From Cyclaneusma minus (Eukaryota; Ascomycota; Leotiomycetes; Marthamycetales; Marthamycetaceae), in contig JAKZHN010000030.1 of assembly GCA_037179335.1 (NCBI GenBank), positions 310,001 to 374,000 on the forward strand: DNA of 64,000 nt. The letters are read 5' to 3'. The notes under the pieces are model-generated. The model was given only the letters and a program-made list of their open reading frames with translations, had not been told where the DNA came from and did no database searches. This document shows positions 33,751 to 43,927 of the stretch, piece after piece. Both the position numbers and the translations under genes were made by a program. Every line of letters begins with the position of its first letter. Position 1 is the stretch's first letter.

Positions 33751-34779
33751 ATGGCTATCAGCAGCGAAACAAATGGGAATGGTACCAATGGTACCAACGG
33801 CCACTCCACCAACGGCCACTCCAATGGCCACTCCACTCGTCGTCCTCTTCTCCCGGGCATCTACGCCCCAACAATGACCTTTTTCGACCCTGAAACCGAA
33901 GAGCTCGATATCCCCACCATCAAAAAGCACGCCGTCCGCCTCGCAAAAGCGGGCCTCGTCGGCCTCGTAACCATGGGCTCCAACGGCGAAGCCGTCCACC
34001 TCACCAACGCCGAGAAGTCCGCCGTCACGCGCGCCACACGCTCTGCCCTAGACGAAGCTGGTTTCACGCACATCCCTGTAATGGTCGGCTGTTCCGAAGG
34101 CTCCGTCCGCGGCACTGTTTCCCTGATCAAAGAAGCCCAGGAAGCCGGGGGCGAATACGTGCTATTGCTCCCCCCTAGCTATTACCGCGGCCTGATGGAC
34201 GAAGCCAGCATCTACGATTACTTCATTGCTGTAGCCGACGCCAGTCCTCTGCCAATTGTATTGTACAACTATCCAGGCGCGGTAGCGGGCATTGATATGG
34301 ACAGTGACCTGCTCATCAAAATCGCCCAGCACCCCAACATCACAGGCACGAAATTCACCTGTGGTAATAACGGCAAGCTGACCCGCGTCGCACTCGCCAC
34401 CGATGCCAAAACACCTTGGAAAGAAGGCAGTGGCTACATGGCCTTTGGCGGTATGTGCGACTTCACCGCCCAAACACTTGTTTCTGGCGGCAGTGGAATT
34501 ATCGCAGGTGGTGCGAATGTGATGCCGAAGGTGTGTGTGAAGGTGTGGAATCTATATGTCGAGGGCAAGGAGAAGGAAGCGTTTGAGCTGCAAAAGATTC
34601 TCAGCAAGGATGACTGGGTGCTCACAAAGGCGGCGATTGCGGGCACGAAGAATGCGATTCAGAGCTATTATGGGTATGGGGGGTATCCGAGGGCACCGCT
34701 GAAGAGACTGGATGAGGTGCGGACGAAGGGGATCAAGATTGGGATTGCGGATGTGATGAAGATTGAGGAGAGCTTATAG
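33751..34779 (+). CDS. DapA-family aldolase, 2-keto-3-deoxy-sugar-acid aldolase-like (LGA1/GaaC relative)
   Basis: Single exon of 342 aa. After a Gly/Asn/Thr/Ser-rich N-terminal tail with repeated GTNGHSTNGHSNGHS-like units, the class I aldolase barrel begins at LPGIYAPTMTFFD. Landmarks are GLVTMGSNGEAVHL, VLLLPPSYYRG, VLYNYPGAVAG (catalytic Tyr) and ITGTKFTCGNNGK (Schiff-base Lys). The CGN-GKL segment and the spacing resemble the fungal L-threo-3-deoxy-hexulosonate aldolases of D-galacturonate catabolism. Paralogues with other substrates exist, so the exact reaction is not assigned. The start at 33751 is chosen because upstream codons in the same frame are pyrimidine-rich leader. The neighbouring divergent oxidoreductase supports a sugar-acid role. 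Confidence 0.85.
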   Translation: MAISSETNGNGTNGTNGHSTNGHSNGHSTRRPLLPGIYAPTMTFFDPETEELDIPTIKKHAVRLAKAGLVGLVTMGSNGEAVHLTNAEKSAVTRATRSALDEAGFTHIPVMVGCSEGSVRGTVSLIKEAQEAGGEYVLLLPPSYYRGLMDEASIYDYFIAVADASPLPIVLYNYPGAVAGIDMDSDLLIKIAQHPNITGTKFTCGNNGKLTRVALATDAKTPWKEGSGYMAFGGMCDFTAQTLVSGGSGIIAGGANVMPKVCVKVWNLYVEGKEKEAFELQKILSKDDWVLTKAAIAGTKNAIQSYYGYGGYPRAPLKRLDEVRTKGIKIGIADVMKIEESL

Positions 34780-35072
34780 GGCTGAGAGGTTAGGATGCGA
34801 AATTGGAAAGGGGCTAATGACCATAGACTTGCTGCATCTGGGCATCTGGTGGCGGTAGACTGTTTTTACGCCTGCCTGTTTGTTTTTCCCCTATTCTGAA
34901 CAGCAAGTCTGCATTTAATGAACATAGCTTTTCCGCCTTACAATGCTCACACTTCATCCAAGGCATTTCTCAAACCTTCTATACGCGCAATGTTTCCTAG
35001 ATCTAGATGTTACAAAAGCACGTGCCCAGAGTCCGAGTTCGGAGACCTCTCTTCCATGGCAATCTGCAAATC
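34780..35072. other. 3' flank of the aldolase gene
   Basis: Nearly 300 bp between the aldolase stop and the TIR element. Nothing distinctive is seen. Confidence 0.25.
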
Positions 35073-35074
35073 TA

Positions 35075-35295
35075 CAGTGGGAGGAAAAAAGTCTGAATAC
35101 GGTTTACAATTTTCGAATAATTGTAATATTCCAAATAACCAAAAATATCCCCAATAACTTGGAATGTCCAAAATTACTTGAAATATTCCAAAGCATCTGG
35201 CATATTTCTAATTACTGGGAATATTCCTGGTTATTTGGAATATTCACAATTATTTAGAGACTGTAGGCCGTATTCAGACTTTTTTCCTCCCACTG
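35075..35295. mobile_element. TIR element (MITE-like), best-preserved copy
   Basis: 221 bp with perfect terminal inverted repeats of 28 bp. The left end starts CAGTGGGAGGAAAAAAGTCT and continues GAATACGG; the right end is its exact reverse complement, ending CCTCCCACTG. TA flanks both sides (35073-35074 and 35296-35297), consistent with a Tc1/mariner-type TA target duplication. There is no coding capacity. The interior is short units of about 18-22 bp such as GTAATATTCCAAATAACC, AATAACTTGGAATG and ACTTGAAATATTCC, and later GGGAATATTCCTGG then TTATTTGGAATATTC. Many of these are near-palindromic. Confidence 0.9.
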
Positions 35296-35342
35296 TAGCT
35301 CGACCACGCTTCCTAACTCCGTCTGGATCCTAAAGATACCAG

Positions 35343-36425
35343 GTAGCTATAAGTACGCCTCGCAGCCCTCCATTCGACGCTCATTCTTTTGTTTCGCGGA
35401 TAGCTCTCTTCGACAACCCTTTAGCAGACTAGCAAGCTCGTCGAGATTTGTCCCAACTCACACAGCCACTGAAAGCTGGTGCGAAATCCAGGACCCCCCC
35501 ATCAACAGGAGGCCGATGTAACAAATTATTTTGGAAGGAGTCATTTAGACCATTCTTTAGGTTCAGGTCCTTTTGACGACAGACCGACGCCAACGACAGC
35601 AGGCTATCTCTTTGGCAGTAGACCAACTTTAAACCTTGAACTACCGGGCTTCTGTTGATTTGAGGGGGGTTAGGCTAAAAGCTTGGCAGGCTTGGAAAGG
35701 TATGAGTATTGCTCGCAGCCTCTGACTTCAGAGTTCAACCCTTCGTCATTCTGGTTCCCCCACGCATCGCCACGGGTAGATCAAATAACAAGATTCTAGC
35801 CTCTCGCAGACGCCCACGAACTTGCGGTAAACTCGGGTGGCGAGATCTTTACTGCTCCATTTTCCCTGCAACGGAACTTGAGACCTTAGCGTTTCGCTCT
35901 TGGGAATGGTGGTAGAGTGAGGTCTTCGACAGCAGGAGTTGGGCTTGGTAGTCGGCAGTCAGTTAATACGGGATGAATTCTGGGCCTTTGGCGATTAGAG
36001 CTTCGACATGCTGGGCTGTGAGGCTTGGAATACTTGGAGAGATAAATTTAGCTCGCGGCTCCTCAATCGATGTTCATCCTTTTCTTCTTGTCTCCTCGAT
36101 GCACTATTGCAAGGAACCAACTAGTTCACAGACTTACCGCTAACTTAGATACTGAGATTTCTCTGCTGGTCTTTTGCAGCAGGTCTTGAGCTCTTGGCTT
36201 ATAGATTTTGGGAATGGTGGTAGAGTGGTGCATTCGACAGTAGGATATGTGCCTGACAGCAGTGGTGTGACGGTTTGAATATCGGAATGCTGGGCTTTTG
36301 TTCGATTTAGAAACAGAGTTGTGTCAGCTCGAAAGGATGGGATCGGAAGGCTTGGAAATTTCAAATGTACCTACAAATATAGCTCGCAGCCCCAGACTTT
36401 AGCATAAGATGATATTTCAACAAAC
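35343..36425. repeat. Diverged tandem repeat, about four units of 330-350 bp
   Basis: A CTCGCAGCC or CTCGCGGCT motif in similar surroundings recurs near 35363, 35711, 36053 and 36382. TTGGGAATGGTGGTAGAGTG followed by a TTCGACAG run recurs near 35899 and 36209. Units 1 and 3 share TCGCAGCCCTCCATTCGACG versus TCGCGGCTCCTCAATCGATG. The units are heavily diverged. No coding frame runs through them. Whether this is an old mobile-element array or a duplicated non-coding transcript cannot be told. Confidence 0.5.
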
Positions 36426-36715
36426 ATTCCGAATTCATTGACGATTAGTATTACCATCTTTAGTGAGCCCTGCGTGTACAGTAGTTGCACAGACTGAGCA
36501 AGTTCACACTTTGGACCTCTCACCTACAAGATTTGAACTCCGCAGCAAATAGAGACTCCATGGGAATACAATAAATGATATTTTCGATTTCATTACTCAA
36601 CTTTTAGGGATCCTATCAACAATCAAGCTCCTATCTCAAGCACACAACCGATCCCCTCGCCTGCCAATTAACCTATACACGCCTCAGCAAAACCAGTCTA
36701 TGGGTACGTACAGGC
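36426..36715. other. 3' flank of the F-box gene
   Basis: About 290 bp without features. Nothing recognisable is seen. Confidence 0.25.
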
Positions 36716-39700
36716 TCATCTCACCTCGATATCGATCCTCGCGATACCCGTCAGCTCCTCCACCACATCATTGTCACCATTGCCGCCACCCCACGTATCA
36801 GCGCCAATATAGGCCCTGCCCATCCACCTCGGCGCCCTAAACATAACCTCCTCGCCAATCTCATGGTTGCGCCAGCCCTGCTCCCCGTGCTCAACGGCAT
36901 TCCAACCTTCCATACCCAGGTCCTCATGGTCCCAGCCTGCTTCCCAGAACTGGTTGAAGTCATGCGAGCCCTCTGGAACGCGGATTGTCAGGTTTCGAGG
37001 AAACAGGTCCGTGTGCAAGGAGAGATCTTGGACTGTCTGTCCGTGGGCAGCTGGATGCAAATGTACAGGGATAGTAGGCTTGAAGCCTGCCATATCTCGC
37101 AAGATGGGTGACGATTCCGCGCCATCGAACGAGTTGCTCGACTGTACCTGCAGATTACCATCCGCATCCATCGTCGGCATCTTCAATTCCGTATCCGCGT
37201 CCGGCATCTCGATATCGCCGTTCTCGTCTGCAGCTCGAACAGTACCATCACGCATCACGAAGCTTCGCGAAATGTTGCCGTTGAAACCTCCAGTGTCGAT
37301 CTGCCAGACAGTGGCAATGCCCTCACAGCTGAACCCCCAAACCGTCATCTGAGGACCAGCGTCAATCATCAGATCAACAACACCCGCACAAGTACCAATC
37401 TGCTGTCCATGAATCTGAATAGGCCACAGGCCTCTTCTCCGCAACGTGCCCGGAACTGGATCTGAGGCATTCTCTAGCCAATCCTGCAGATTGTCATCCG
37501 GCCACCAATCCATCCACTCGCTCCCACCATTTTGTCTCCTCGGGCTTTCTCTGGCACCTGAAGCAGGTGGCTCATCGCCTGCAGAATAACCAGAAGAAGT
37601 GCCGAAAATACTTGCACCGGTAGTCGGACTCAAGCCGTGAACAGCCTGACTATCAGCGAAAACATCGGGCGGCACGCTAAAAAGCCAGATACTCTGCTCC
37701 TCTTCATTTCCCGCCTTCGGATATGCAGCCACGATACGGACGCCCCACGTTAGATCACTGCCCGCAGTATAAACAATAGGTCCGCCCTCACCCTTATCAG
37801 GTCCCTTGAACCAGATTTTGCGCAGCAATTTCGTCGGTCCCCCAATAGGCGCATCGCTACCGAGGCACAGAAAGCCCGTACCGGGGTCAGTGAAAAGAAT
37901 ATGGTAGCCGTCGCTGAGAGGCACAGCGCGGTAGTGATCATTGCTATCCTGTCGGTAGCTACCGCGGCCACCAAAACTGATGCCCGTGCGCGCGAAAGAG
38001 CCGCTGTCGTCGTGCCAGAACCGCGACGCCGAGCCAGAGCGTGCGTCGGTATTTAGACCACGCTGATCGGGATTCTCGTGCAGACGGCTCCAGAAACGGT
38101 CGTTAGTTTTGCGTCGGCCGCTGCTGAAGCCTTCGGCGATGCCGCCGACGAGACTCCCGCTGGGTTTTGCGGCACTGGAGATGAGACGCAGCTTCTTGCT
38201 GCTGTCGATACCGCGACGCGGGGGCAGGAAATAGAGGTAGTCGCTGGGAGACGTCAGGGGGAACCAGCGGTTGAGATCCTGACCGGTGAGGGCATCAATC
38301 CAGTGGAGTTCGATGCCCGAGGAGCATCCAAATGCCACGCAACGTCTCTGGGGACATATCGCTACGCTTCGTGGCGGGTCATCCGAGCTGCAAAGAGAAC
38401 GGTAGAGGGTCGGTTGCGATGTTTCATGGGGCATTGACCCTGGAGATCTGGGTGTTTCTGTCGCAGAATCCAACTTGGAGTTCGAGGAGCTCTGTCCTGG
38501 ATCGGTCACCCCTGTAGCCCCACCGGCTGCTCCCACAGTAGTCTGGTTTCTTTGTTTTGTCGTAAAAGACACATGTGTGGAGACTGCGTTATTCCAAGTC
38601 TCCCACGTACCCTGAGGGTCATGATTGGGCTTATCCTCGGTTGTAAGTAGCACATTGAAGTCCCCGTCAGGCTGCTGGAAATGCGCTTGTGCTCGAAAGC
38701 TGTTTCGTTGACGTCTGTTAGCCGCACCCACGACTCCAACCGTGATATCGCACACCAAGCCCATGCGGCCATCCATCAAGACTGCAATCGCATATCTCTG
38801 CGACGAAGTGTCCATGCTACAAGCTAGAACACGTCGAGGGCAGATGATACTGGCGACAGGACATATAGCCCCGCTGCTTTTGGGGTTTTTGGATCGACCA
38901 GGGAAAGAATCTGGCGTCGATGACGGACTAGATGGGGTACGGTTGAGTTCGTAGATATAGACAAGACAGCCATTGGCTACCATCAGGAACCTTGTGCATG
39001 TGCTGACGGTAAATATACAGCCTGAAGGCGCTCTGCCAGCCGTCGAGTAGCCGACACCAACATCCGTGAAATCAGTCGTGGCGGTTGGAAGGAAGGCATT
39101 CCTTCGCGGAGACGAGGCCTCGGTGGTCTGAGACTGGGACTGCTCGTCATTAGGGACACTAATTTCCACCCCGTTGCCTGTCCAGCCAGGACTAAGAGCA
39201 CATTCGCGGGCCAGCCGCTTACTCATGAGCCACTCGTCAGTAATATCTGCCATGGCAGATCTTCCTGGCACTTCGTACGGGATGCTGTTTGACCAGCCAC
39301 TTCGTCTGAGGATAGTGGAGAGAAGGTTTCTGTCCAAACTAGCCATCATCCATGTTCGGCAAGTACGTCGAGCAGCATTGAAATCAGCCGGAGCAAGTTG
39401 GTAGAAAATTTGCTGCAGAATCTCGGTGGGAAGCCGAGTGGAGGCGGCACTTGGAGGTGTAAGGGCAGCAGCTAACGCATCAGACTGGCCCCATGCCGGT
39501 GAGGATGACTTGGCAGCGAGGTAGTCAGAGTGCTGAAGATCGGGCATGTAATAACTTGCAGTTTCGGGTGGCCAAGTAGGAGCTAGTCGAAGATGTTGCA
39601 CATCTCCTGGCCGACTAAGGGTGTTCTCAGGACCCTCAATTGCCAGATCTTCGGCCGCAAGAATATCGTAATTAGTCCATAGTGCAACGGTCAACGGAGT

Positions 39701-40402
39701 GGCAGTCCCTGATGAGCTACTTGGAGAGACAGATAGAACTTCTGAACTACAACCACTGGAAGAGGCAGATAGGAGATCAGAAATTCTCGAAGAAAACGTG
39801 CCTGGAGGATAGGGCTCCATCAATGTTGACTCCTCACCATTGCGAGCTGCCGATTCCGATGGTGCTGAGGTTCCTTGAACGAATCGCTGGATCGGGTTGC
39901 CGTCGATTTCTATGGCTGCTTCGGGTTTTCGACGATGCGAAGACTCGGCTCTAGCAAGTGGGTTTGCATACCGAGGGCTTCTCTCTGCGGCCCGGCCTCT
40001 GTCTACGCCCTTCCCCTTGTCTTTATATGTGCTCTGGTCTTCATCTTCGATGGATCCGCCAGAGTCTGGGCTGGAAGAATCGTAGGCGCTGTTCGGCCCG
40101 CCAGATTTGGTCGAAGCCGGACTTTTCACAACCCAACTATGTCCGAGGCTATGCATTGAACTGGGGGTCGATTCACCCGAGGGTGGGCTTGCATTCGGAA
40201 TCGGAGAGCTTCTATCGCTATGTGTTTCGCCGCATTTGGCAGGCTGTGGCACGACTGAGCCACTCTCGGCAACATCTATGCAAGACTCGTCAGCATCAGA
40301 CTGAGACTGGACATAACGAGACGTACGTTCATGTTCGCTATGTGCGGACTGGAGATCCTCATAGCTAACCATGGTAGAGTGAGCAGCTTCACCAATCGTC
40401 AT
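36716..40402 (-). CDS. Large F-box protein with predicted beta-propeller-like C-terminal region
   Basis: An uninterrupted frame; from the Met at 40402 it encodes 1,228 aa. An F-box lies near residues 320-365: RLPTEILQQIFYQLAPADFN followed by AARRTCRTWM. It would bind Skp1 in an SCF ubiquitin ligase. The first 300 residues are Ser-rich and disordered. After the F-box, repeated hydrophobic strands with WD-like spacing (CTRFLMVANGCLVYIYELN, SQRYAIAVLMDGRMGLV, CVAFGCSSGIELHWI and a later VWGFSCEGIATVWQI) suggest a beta-propeller for substrate capture. The frame is open up to 40789, adding 129 residues of hydrophobic, non-conserved-looking sequence. I prefer the later Met, but 40600 (MTVLTYHS) is also possible. 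No named orthologue is recognised. Confidence 0.8.
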   Translation of the reverse strand: MTIGEAAHSTMVSYEDLQSAHSEHERTSRYVQSQSDADESCIDVAESGSVVPQPAKCGETHSDRSSPIPNASPPSGESTPSSMHSLGHSWVVKSPASTKSGGPNSAYDSSSPDSGGSIEDEDQSTYKDKGKGVDRGRAAERSPRYANPLARAESSHRRKPEAAIEIDGNPIQRFVQGTSAPSESAARNGEESTLMEPYPPGTFSSRISDLLSASSSGCSSEVLSVSPSSSSGTATPLTVALWTNYDILAAEDLAIEGPENTLSRPGDVQHLRLAPTWPPETASYYMPDLQHSDYLAAKSSSPAWGQSDALAAALTPPSAASTRLPTEILQQIFYQLAPADFNAARRTCRTWMMASLDRNLLSTILRRSGWSNSIPYEVPGRSAMADITDEWLMSKRLARECALSPGWTGNGVEISVPNDEQSQSQTTEASSPRRNAFLPTATTDFTDVGVGYSTAGRAPSGCIFTVSTCTRFLMVANGCLVYIYELNRTPSSPSSTPDSFPGRSKNPKSSGAICPVASIICPRRVLACSMDTSSQRYAIAVLMDGRMGLVCDITVGVVGAANRRQRNSFRAQAHFQQPDGDFNVLLTTEDKPNHDPQGTWETWNNAVSTHVSFTTKQRNQTTVGAAGGATGVTDPGQSSSNSKLDSATETPRSPGSMPHETSQPTLYRSLCSSDDPPRSVAICPQRRCVAFGCSSGIELHWIDALTGQDLNRWFPLTSPSDYLYFLPPRRGIDSSKKLRLISSAAKPSGSLVGGIAEGFSSGRRKTNDRFWSRLHENPDQRGLNTDARSGSASRFWHDDSGSFARTGISFGGRGSYRQDSNDHYRAVPLSDGYHILFTDPGTGFLCLGSDAPIGGPTKLLRKIWFKGPDKGEGGPIVYTAGSDLTWGVRIVAAYPKAGNEEEQSIWLFSVPPDVFADSQAVHGLSPTTGASIFGTSSGYSAGDEPPASGARESPRRQNGGSEWMDWWPDDNLQDWLENASDPVPGTLRRRGLWPIQIHGQQIGTCAGVVDLMIDAGPQMTVWGFSCEGIATVWQIDTGGFNGNISRSFVMRDGTVRAADENGDIEMPDADTELKMPTMDADGNLQVQSSNSFDGAESSPILRDMAGFKPTIPVHLHPAAHGQTVQDLSLHTDLFPRNLTIRVPEGSHDFNQFWEAGWDHEDLGMEGWNAVEHGEQGWRNHEIGEEVMFRAPRWMGRAYIGADTWGGGNGDNDVVEELTGIARIDIEVR

Positions 40403-41025
40403 GATATGACGGGAACTAGATTCGAAGATCGACAGCAGCGGCTCTGCGGGGGGTTCGAGTGTTTGGTCAGGCGTCTCGCGTAGGGATCGAGGTCCTGCTA
40501 CTCCTCTCGATAGGAAGATTTGAGAAGACGTGTTGCCAATGGCCTCCACGGCGGAGACCTGATCGCTGATGAGTGTTGAATGATAAGTAAGAACGGTCAT
40601 AGGTCGAGAACGAGCATCACTGAAAAGACTGGATGACACAACAAGTGTACTTGTATCAATTTGATTCAGAAGAGAGTAGAGGGTACCGCTGAAAAGATAT
40701 GCGGTACAAAGGTATCGAAACGGTGATCTCAGGAAAACTGGAGATGCAGCTGAGAGCAGGAAGATCCGCACGGGTGTTGACCGGAGCACGCATCACTACA
40801 CGCATGAGGCAAGAACGACTGGCTTGAGTTGACAACCCTATGAACCTTACGAAACCGAGAGCAAGAGCAATTATGTGAGCAAAGACAAACAGAAGTAACA
40901 TTACATAGGTTGCAATATTTGCGAAAAGCTACCCACTGGAGAGTTGCAAGTCCACCCGCACCGAAACCTCGCAAACGCCTAGCCATGCCCTGTGCGCTGA
41001 TTCCATGATACCTCATTCTCTGGAT
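40403..41025. other. Upstream region of the F-box gene
   Basis: About 620 bp between the F-box gene and the 3' end of the channel gene, both on the minus strand. It is probably promoter and 5' leader. A GTAAGG near 40850 could begin a leader intron. No other gene is seen. Confidence 0.3.
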
Positions 41026-43747
41026 TTATACATTTCTTTCGCCGTTCTCGCGCCAAATATGAGTGTCGCCCAAACTCATAGAGCTTGCAGCGCTCTCTTC
41101 TCTCGACACTGCAGATGGCGTGCCATTGGATCTTGGCTGCCCCTGCAGCCATACCTTTTCGAGCCTGTAGTTTGCTTAGCATGATCATTCATGGAAGAGT
41201 CTTGAGGGTGAAAGATAAACTTACGGCACATATAAGCTAGGATTGACAAATTTCTGGCCTTTTTCACGGTCCTCGTCAATCGTCCTGCTTTGCCGTCGCA
41301 AGTGTCCCGCTGGCCGAAGGCCGCTTACGTCCTCGCCAGCGATGTTCACGTCCGAGTCATTCTCGCGTCGAATGCTTCGCAGTGCAATGTGTTCCAGAAG
41401 TGGTTCGTATGTCCTTGCATAGAAGTAGCTGAACCAAATCGTGAAGGGCAGCAGTGGGACGATAGCAACGGCAGCTTCGAAGGCCTGCTTGAGTGCAACA
41501 ACACCGACCATGGCAAGCTGAAAGATTCCGAGGCCAAGGAGCATTCGGTGGCAAATCATCGGCCAGGCGCGACCAGTGGAATGCGAAGGATGATCCATCG
41601 CGTAGAGGAGCTGGTACTTGTACACCAAGTAGCCGAACGTGAAGTAGAGCAGGCCGAAGAAAAGTACCATGTATCCAGCGGGGAGAACGCTGTACACGAT
41701 GCACAAGATCCAAACCAGGAGAGCTGTGGGTAGGTAGAAGGCATAGCTGAATATAGGAGGCTGCACTAGCTCAGCATAGTCCCGTGGAGTCTTTGCGCCC
41801 ATCAGGTAAATAGGGTACAGGAACACGCTCCCAAACTCCAGAAGCCGGAACGGAAAGAGTCCAATACCCTGCAGAATGATGAAATTAACGTAGAACATTC
41901 CCAGGTCCTGTAGTGATTGGGCGAGGTAGAACGCAATCTTGGTCGTGTCCTGCAATGACGCCTTGAGAATGGGCCAGAATTTGGATGCAGTACCAAAGAT
42001 GGTGAAAACCAGGAAGAAGTTGAAGAACGTGAAGAAGAAATTCTTGCCGATCACGGCCAACTCAACGTCGCCTTCTGAGGTCGATCCCTGGTGCATCGAT
42101 AGATAATAGTACAAGTAAGGAACAGCAACATTGAGTAAAGAAACGATCAATGTTGGGAGACCAGTTTGTACCAAAGATCTGCCAATCTCGTTCTTAGAAA
42201 GAACTTCTGCCAATTGTGGCCAGACCTTTTGAATTGAGCACAAACTGAGAAGACCGGCAAGAGATCCGACGGGGATCAACCAGAAGACAGTGAGGAGAAC
42301 AATTAGGATCGTGATGACCCAGGAGCGCAAAATTCGGCTTGACCGCGAGAGATACGTGTTCCTCCAAATGACATCGGATGGAGCCGGAGACGGCCGTGCA
42401 AGAAGGACCATTGGCGAAGGATCAAGTAGGGCCTGCACAGCCATTTGACAAGCTGGAATGGAATCCATCGTGACAAATGCTAGTGGCATAGGATTGTACT
42501 CTTTCTTTCTGGCAACCTTGATCTGTTCGTCTAATCTTCGAAGTTGCTCGTCGTAGTAGTCGATAGCATCGACTTTTCGGCTTTGCAATCGCATGAACCC
42601 ATACCATATGCTGGTTGTAGGTCGCGGGCCCTCGTAATTTGAGATGTGGTTGTTTTCGTGACCCAGAAGACGATCGTTTTCGTCACCGGCATCATTTCCA
42701 TCTTCATCTCCATTGGAAACATGGGATTGTGGTTGGACGGTGGGTAAGGACTGGTTCGTTTTGGTTGCCTTAGTACCCAGGTGAACTGCATAGGCTTCCT
42801 CGAGTTTCCGTAGAAGAGAAGCTCTCTTGTCCATCAAATCATCCAATTCTTTCCAATCACGACAAATGGTAACGCTGTCAACCTTGCCGATCTCAAGTCT
42901 TTCGAGGAATTCTTTGATCTCCTTTTCCGACCTCAGCCCTTTCGGTATTCCGGATAGGCGGATCGTACGATCTGTAATGGTCGATTGGCTGCCGAGATAG
43001 TCTTGCCGTATGTTGATGACCCTTTGAGTCTCTGTAATCATGAAATAGAGGGCCAGCGCAGAGAAGACATAGGTGAAGACGGTGTAGGCCCAAAGGAAGC
43101 CCAGCTCCTGCAGTGGCTTTCTTCCCTTTTTTCCCGCCATCAAGAATAAGTCGGCACTGGCAGTGGTAGCAAAGTCCCAGTGCAAATGGGATTCGGTTCC
43201 GTTATTTCCATCGTCTCCCCACAGTCCTGGCAGTGTACCAAAATGGCTATTGATGGGCGCAATAATAGCAGCGGCGATGAGGAAAGCCACGGAGAGGAAC
43301 TTGATCGACATTTTGAAGAATGAGAGGAACTGATGCCGGTCAGCACATGCCGTGAAGAGCAACCAAAAGTGATCTTCACTTACCACGAAGGCGTCCAGGC
43401 CCGCCGAGGCGAGCACCTGGTGCTCAGTTATTCGATAAAGCACCGGAATCCAGCCAAAGAAGGAGTCGGGCAAGTCTGGCAGGGCGTTCGCAGCCTCGGT
43501 TTGGCGCTTTCGCGCAGCGTATAATCCTTTCCATCTCGGTCGCAGGATCTGCAGCAACGCAAGTCAGTAAAAGTGGTCCAAGGAAGTTGATTCAGAACGA
43601 TCTGGGACGTACACAGAAACCTATGAAGGCGGAGACGCCCAGGGCAAGAGAGAGCACCAGCTGGACGACGGTTTCAGTCTGGCTTTTCGCCCTTGGATTA
43701 ATCACATCATCGGGCTGACATTCGCTGGCAATAGCGAAGACGTTCAT
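41026..43747 (-). CDS. CSC1/OSCA/TMEM63-type stress-gated cation channel
   Basis: Four exons, 43747-43613, 43548-43384, 43329-41225 and 41164-41026, close in phase to 847 aa. Exon 1 supplies an N-terminal helix (VVQLVLSLALGVSAFIGFC), followed by LRPRWKGLYAARKRQ and FFGWIPVLYRITEHQVLASAGLDAFVFL, the family's late-exocytosis N-terminal region. A cytosolic domain (TDRTIRLSGIPKGLRSEKEIKEFLE) then precedes the seven-helix pore core. That core includes LLTVFWLIPVGSLAGLLS, KFWPILKASLQDTTKIAFYLAQSLQDL and YAELVQPPIFSYAFYLPTALLVW. The protein is a mechanically or osmotically gated, calcium-permeable channel of the plasma membrane or endomembranes. The 54 bp second intron is in phase and stop-free, so a predictor could miss it; it encodes VSEDHFWLLFTACADRHQ, which is foreign to the family. 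Confidence 0.92.
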
Positions 43748-43927
43748 GATGTTCGGTATGGTCAGGGACTTTGATGTTGCATGGTCATGGAGTGAAAGCT
43801 CATTTGCCTCCGCGACCTTAGTATGTTGTCGGAGCTTGAATGGAGTCCGTGAAGCAGGTCGGAAAATCGTTTTTCCGAGACGAATAGACTTCGCCCTTTG
43901 GTCGAAAGCATTCTAGATTTCTAACTA

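Noticed and set aside
36470..36560. Possible tRNA (TTTGAACTCC resembling a reversed B box)
   Set aside because: No matching acceptor stem, A box or anticodon arm could be folded around it.
40403..40789. N-terminal extension of the F-box protein to the first ATG of the open frame
   Set aside because: The extra 129 residues are hydrophobic and unlike the Ser-rich disordered N terminus that follows; more likely leader sequence.
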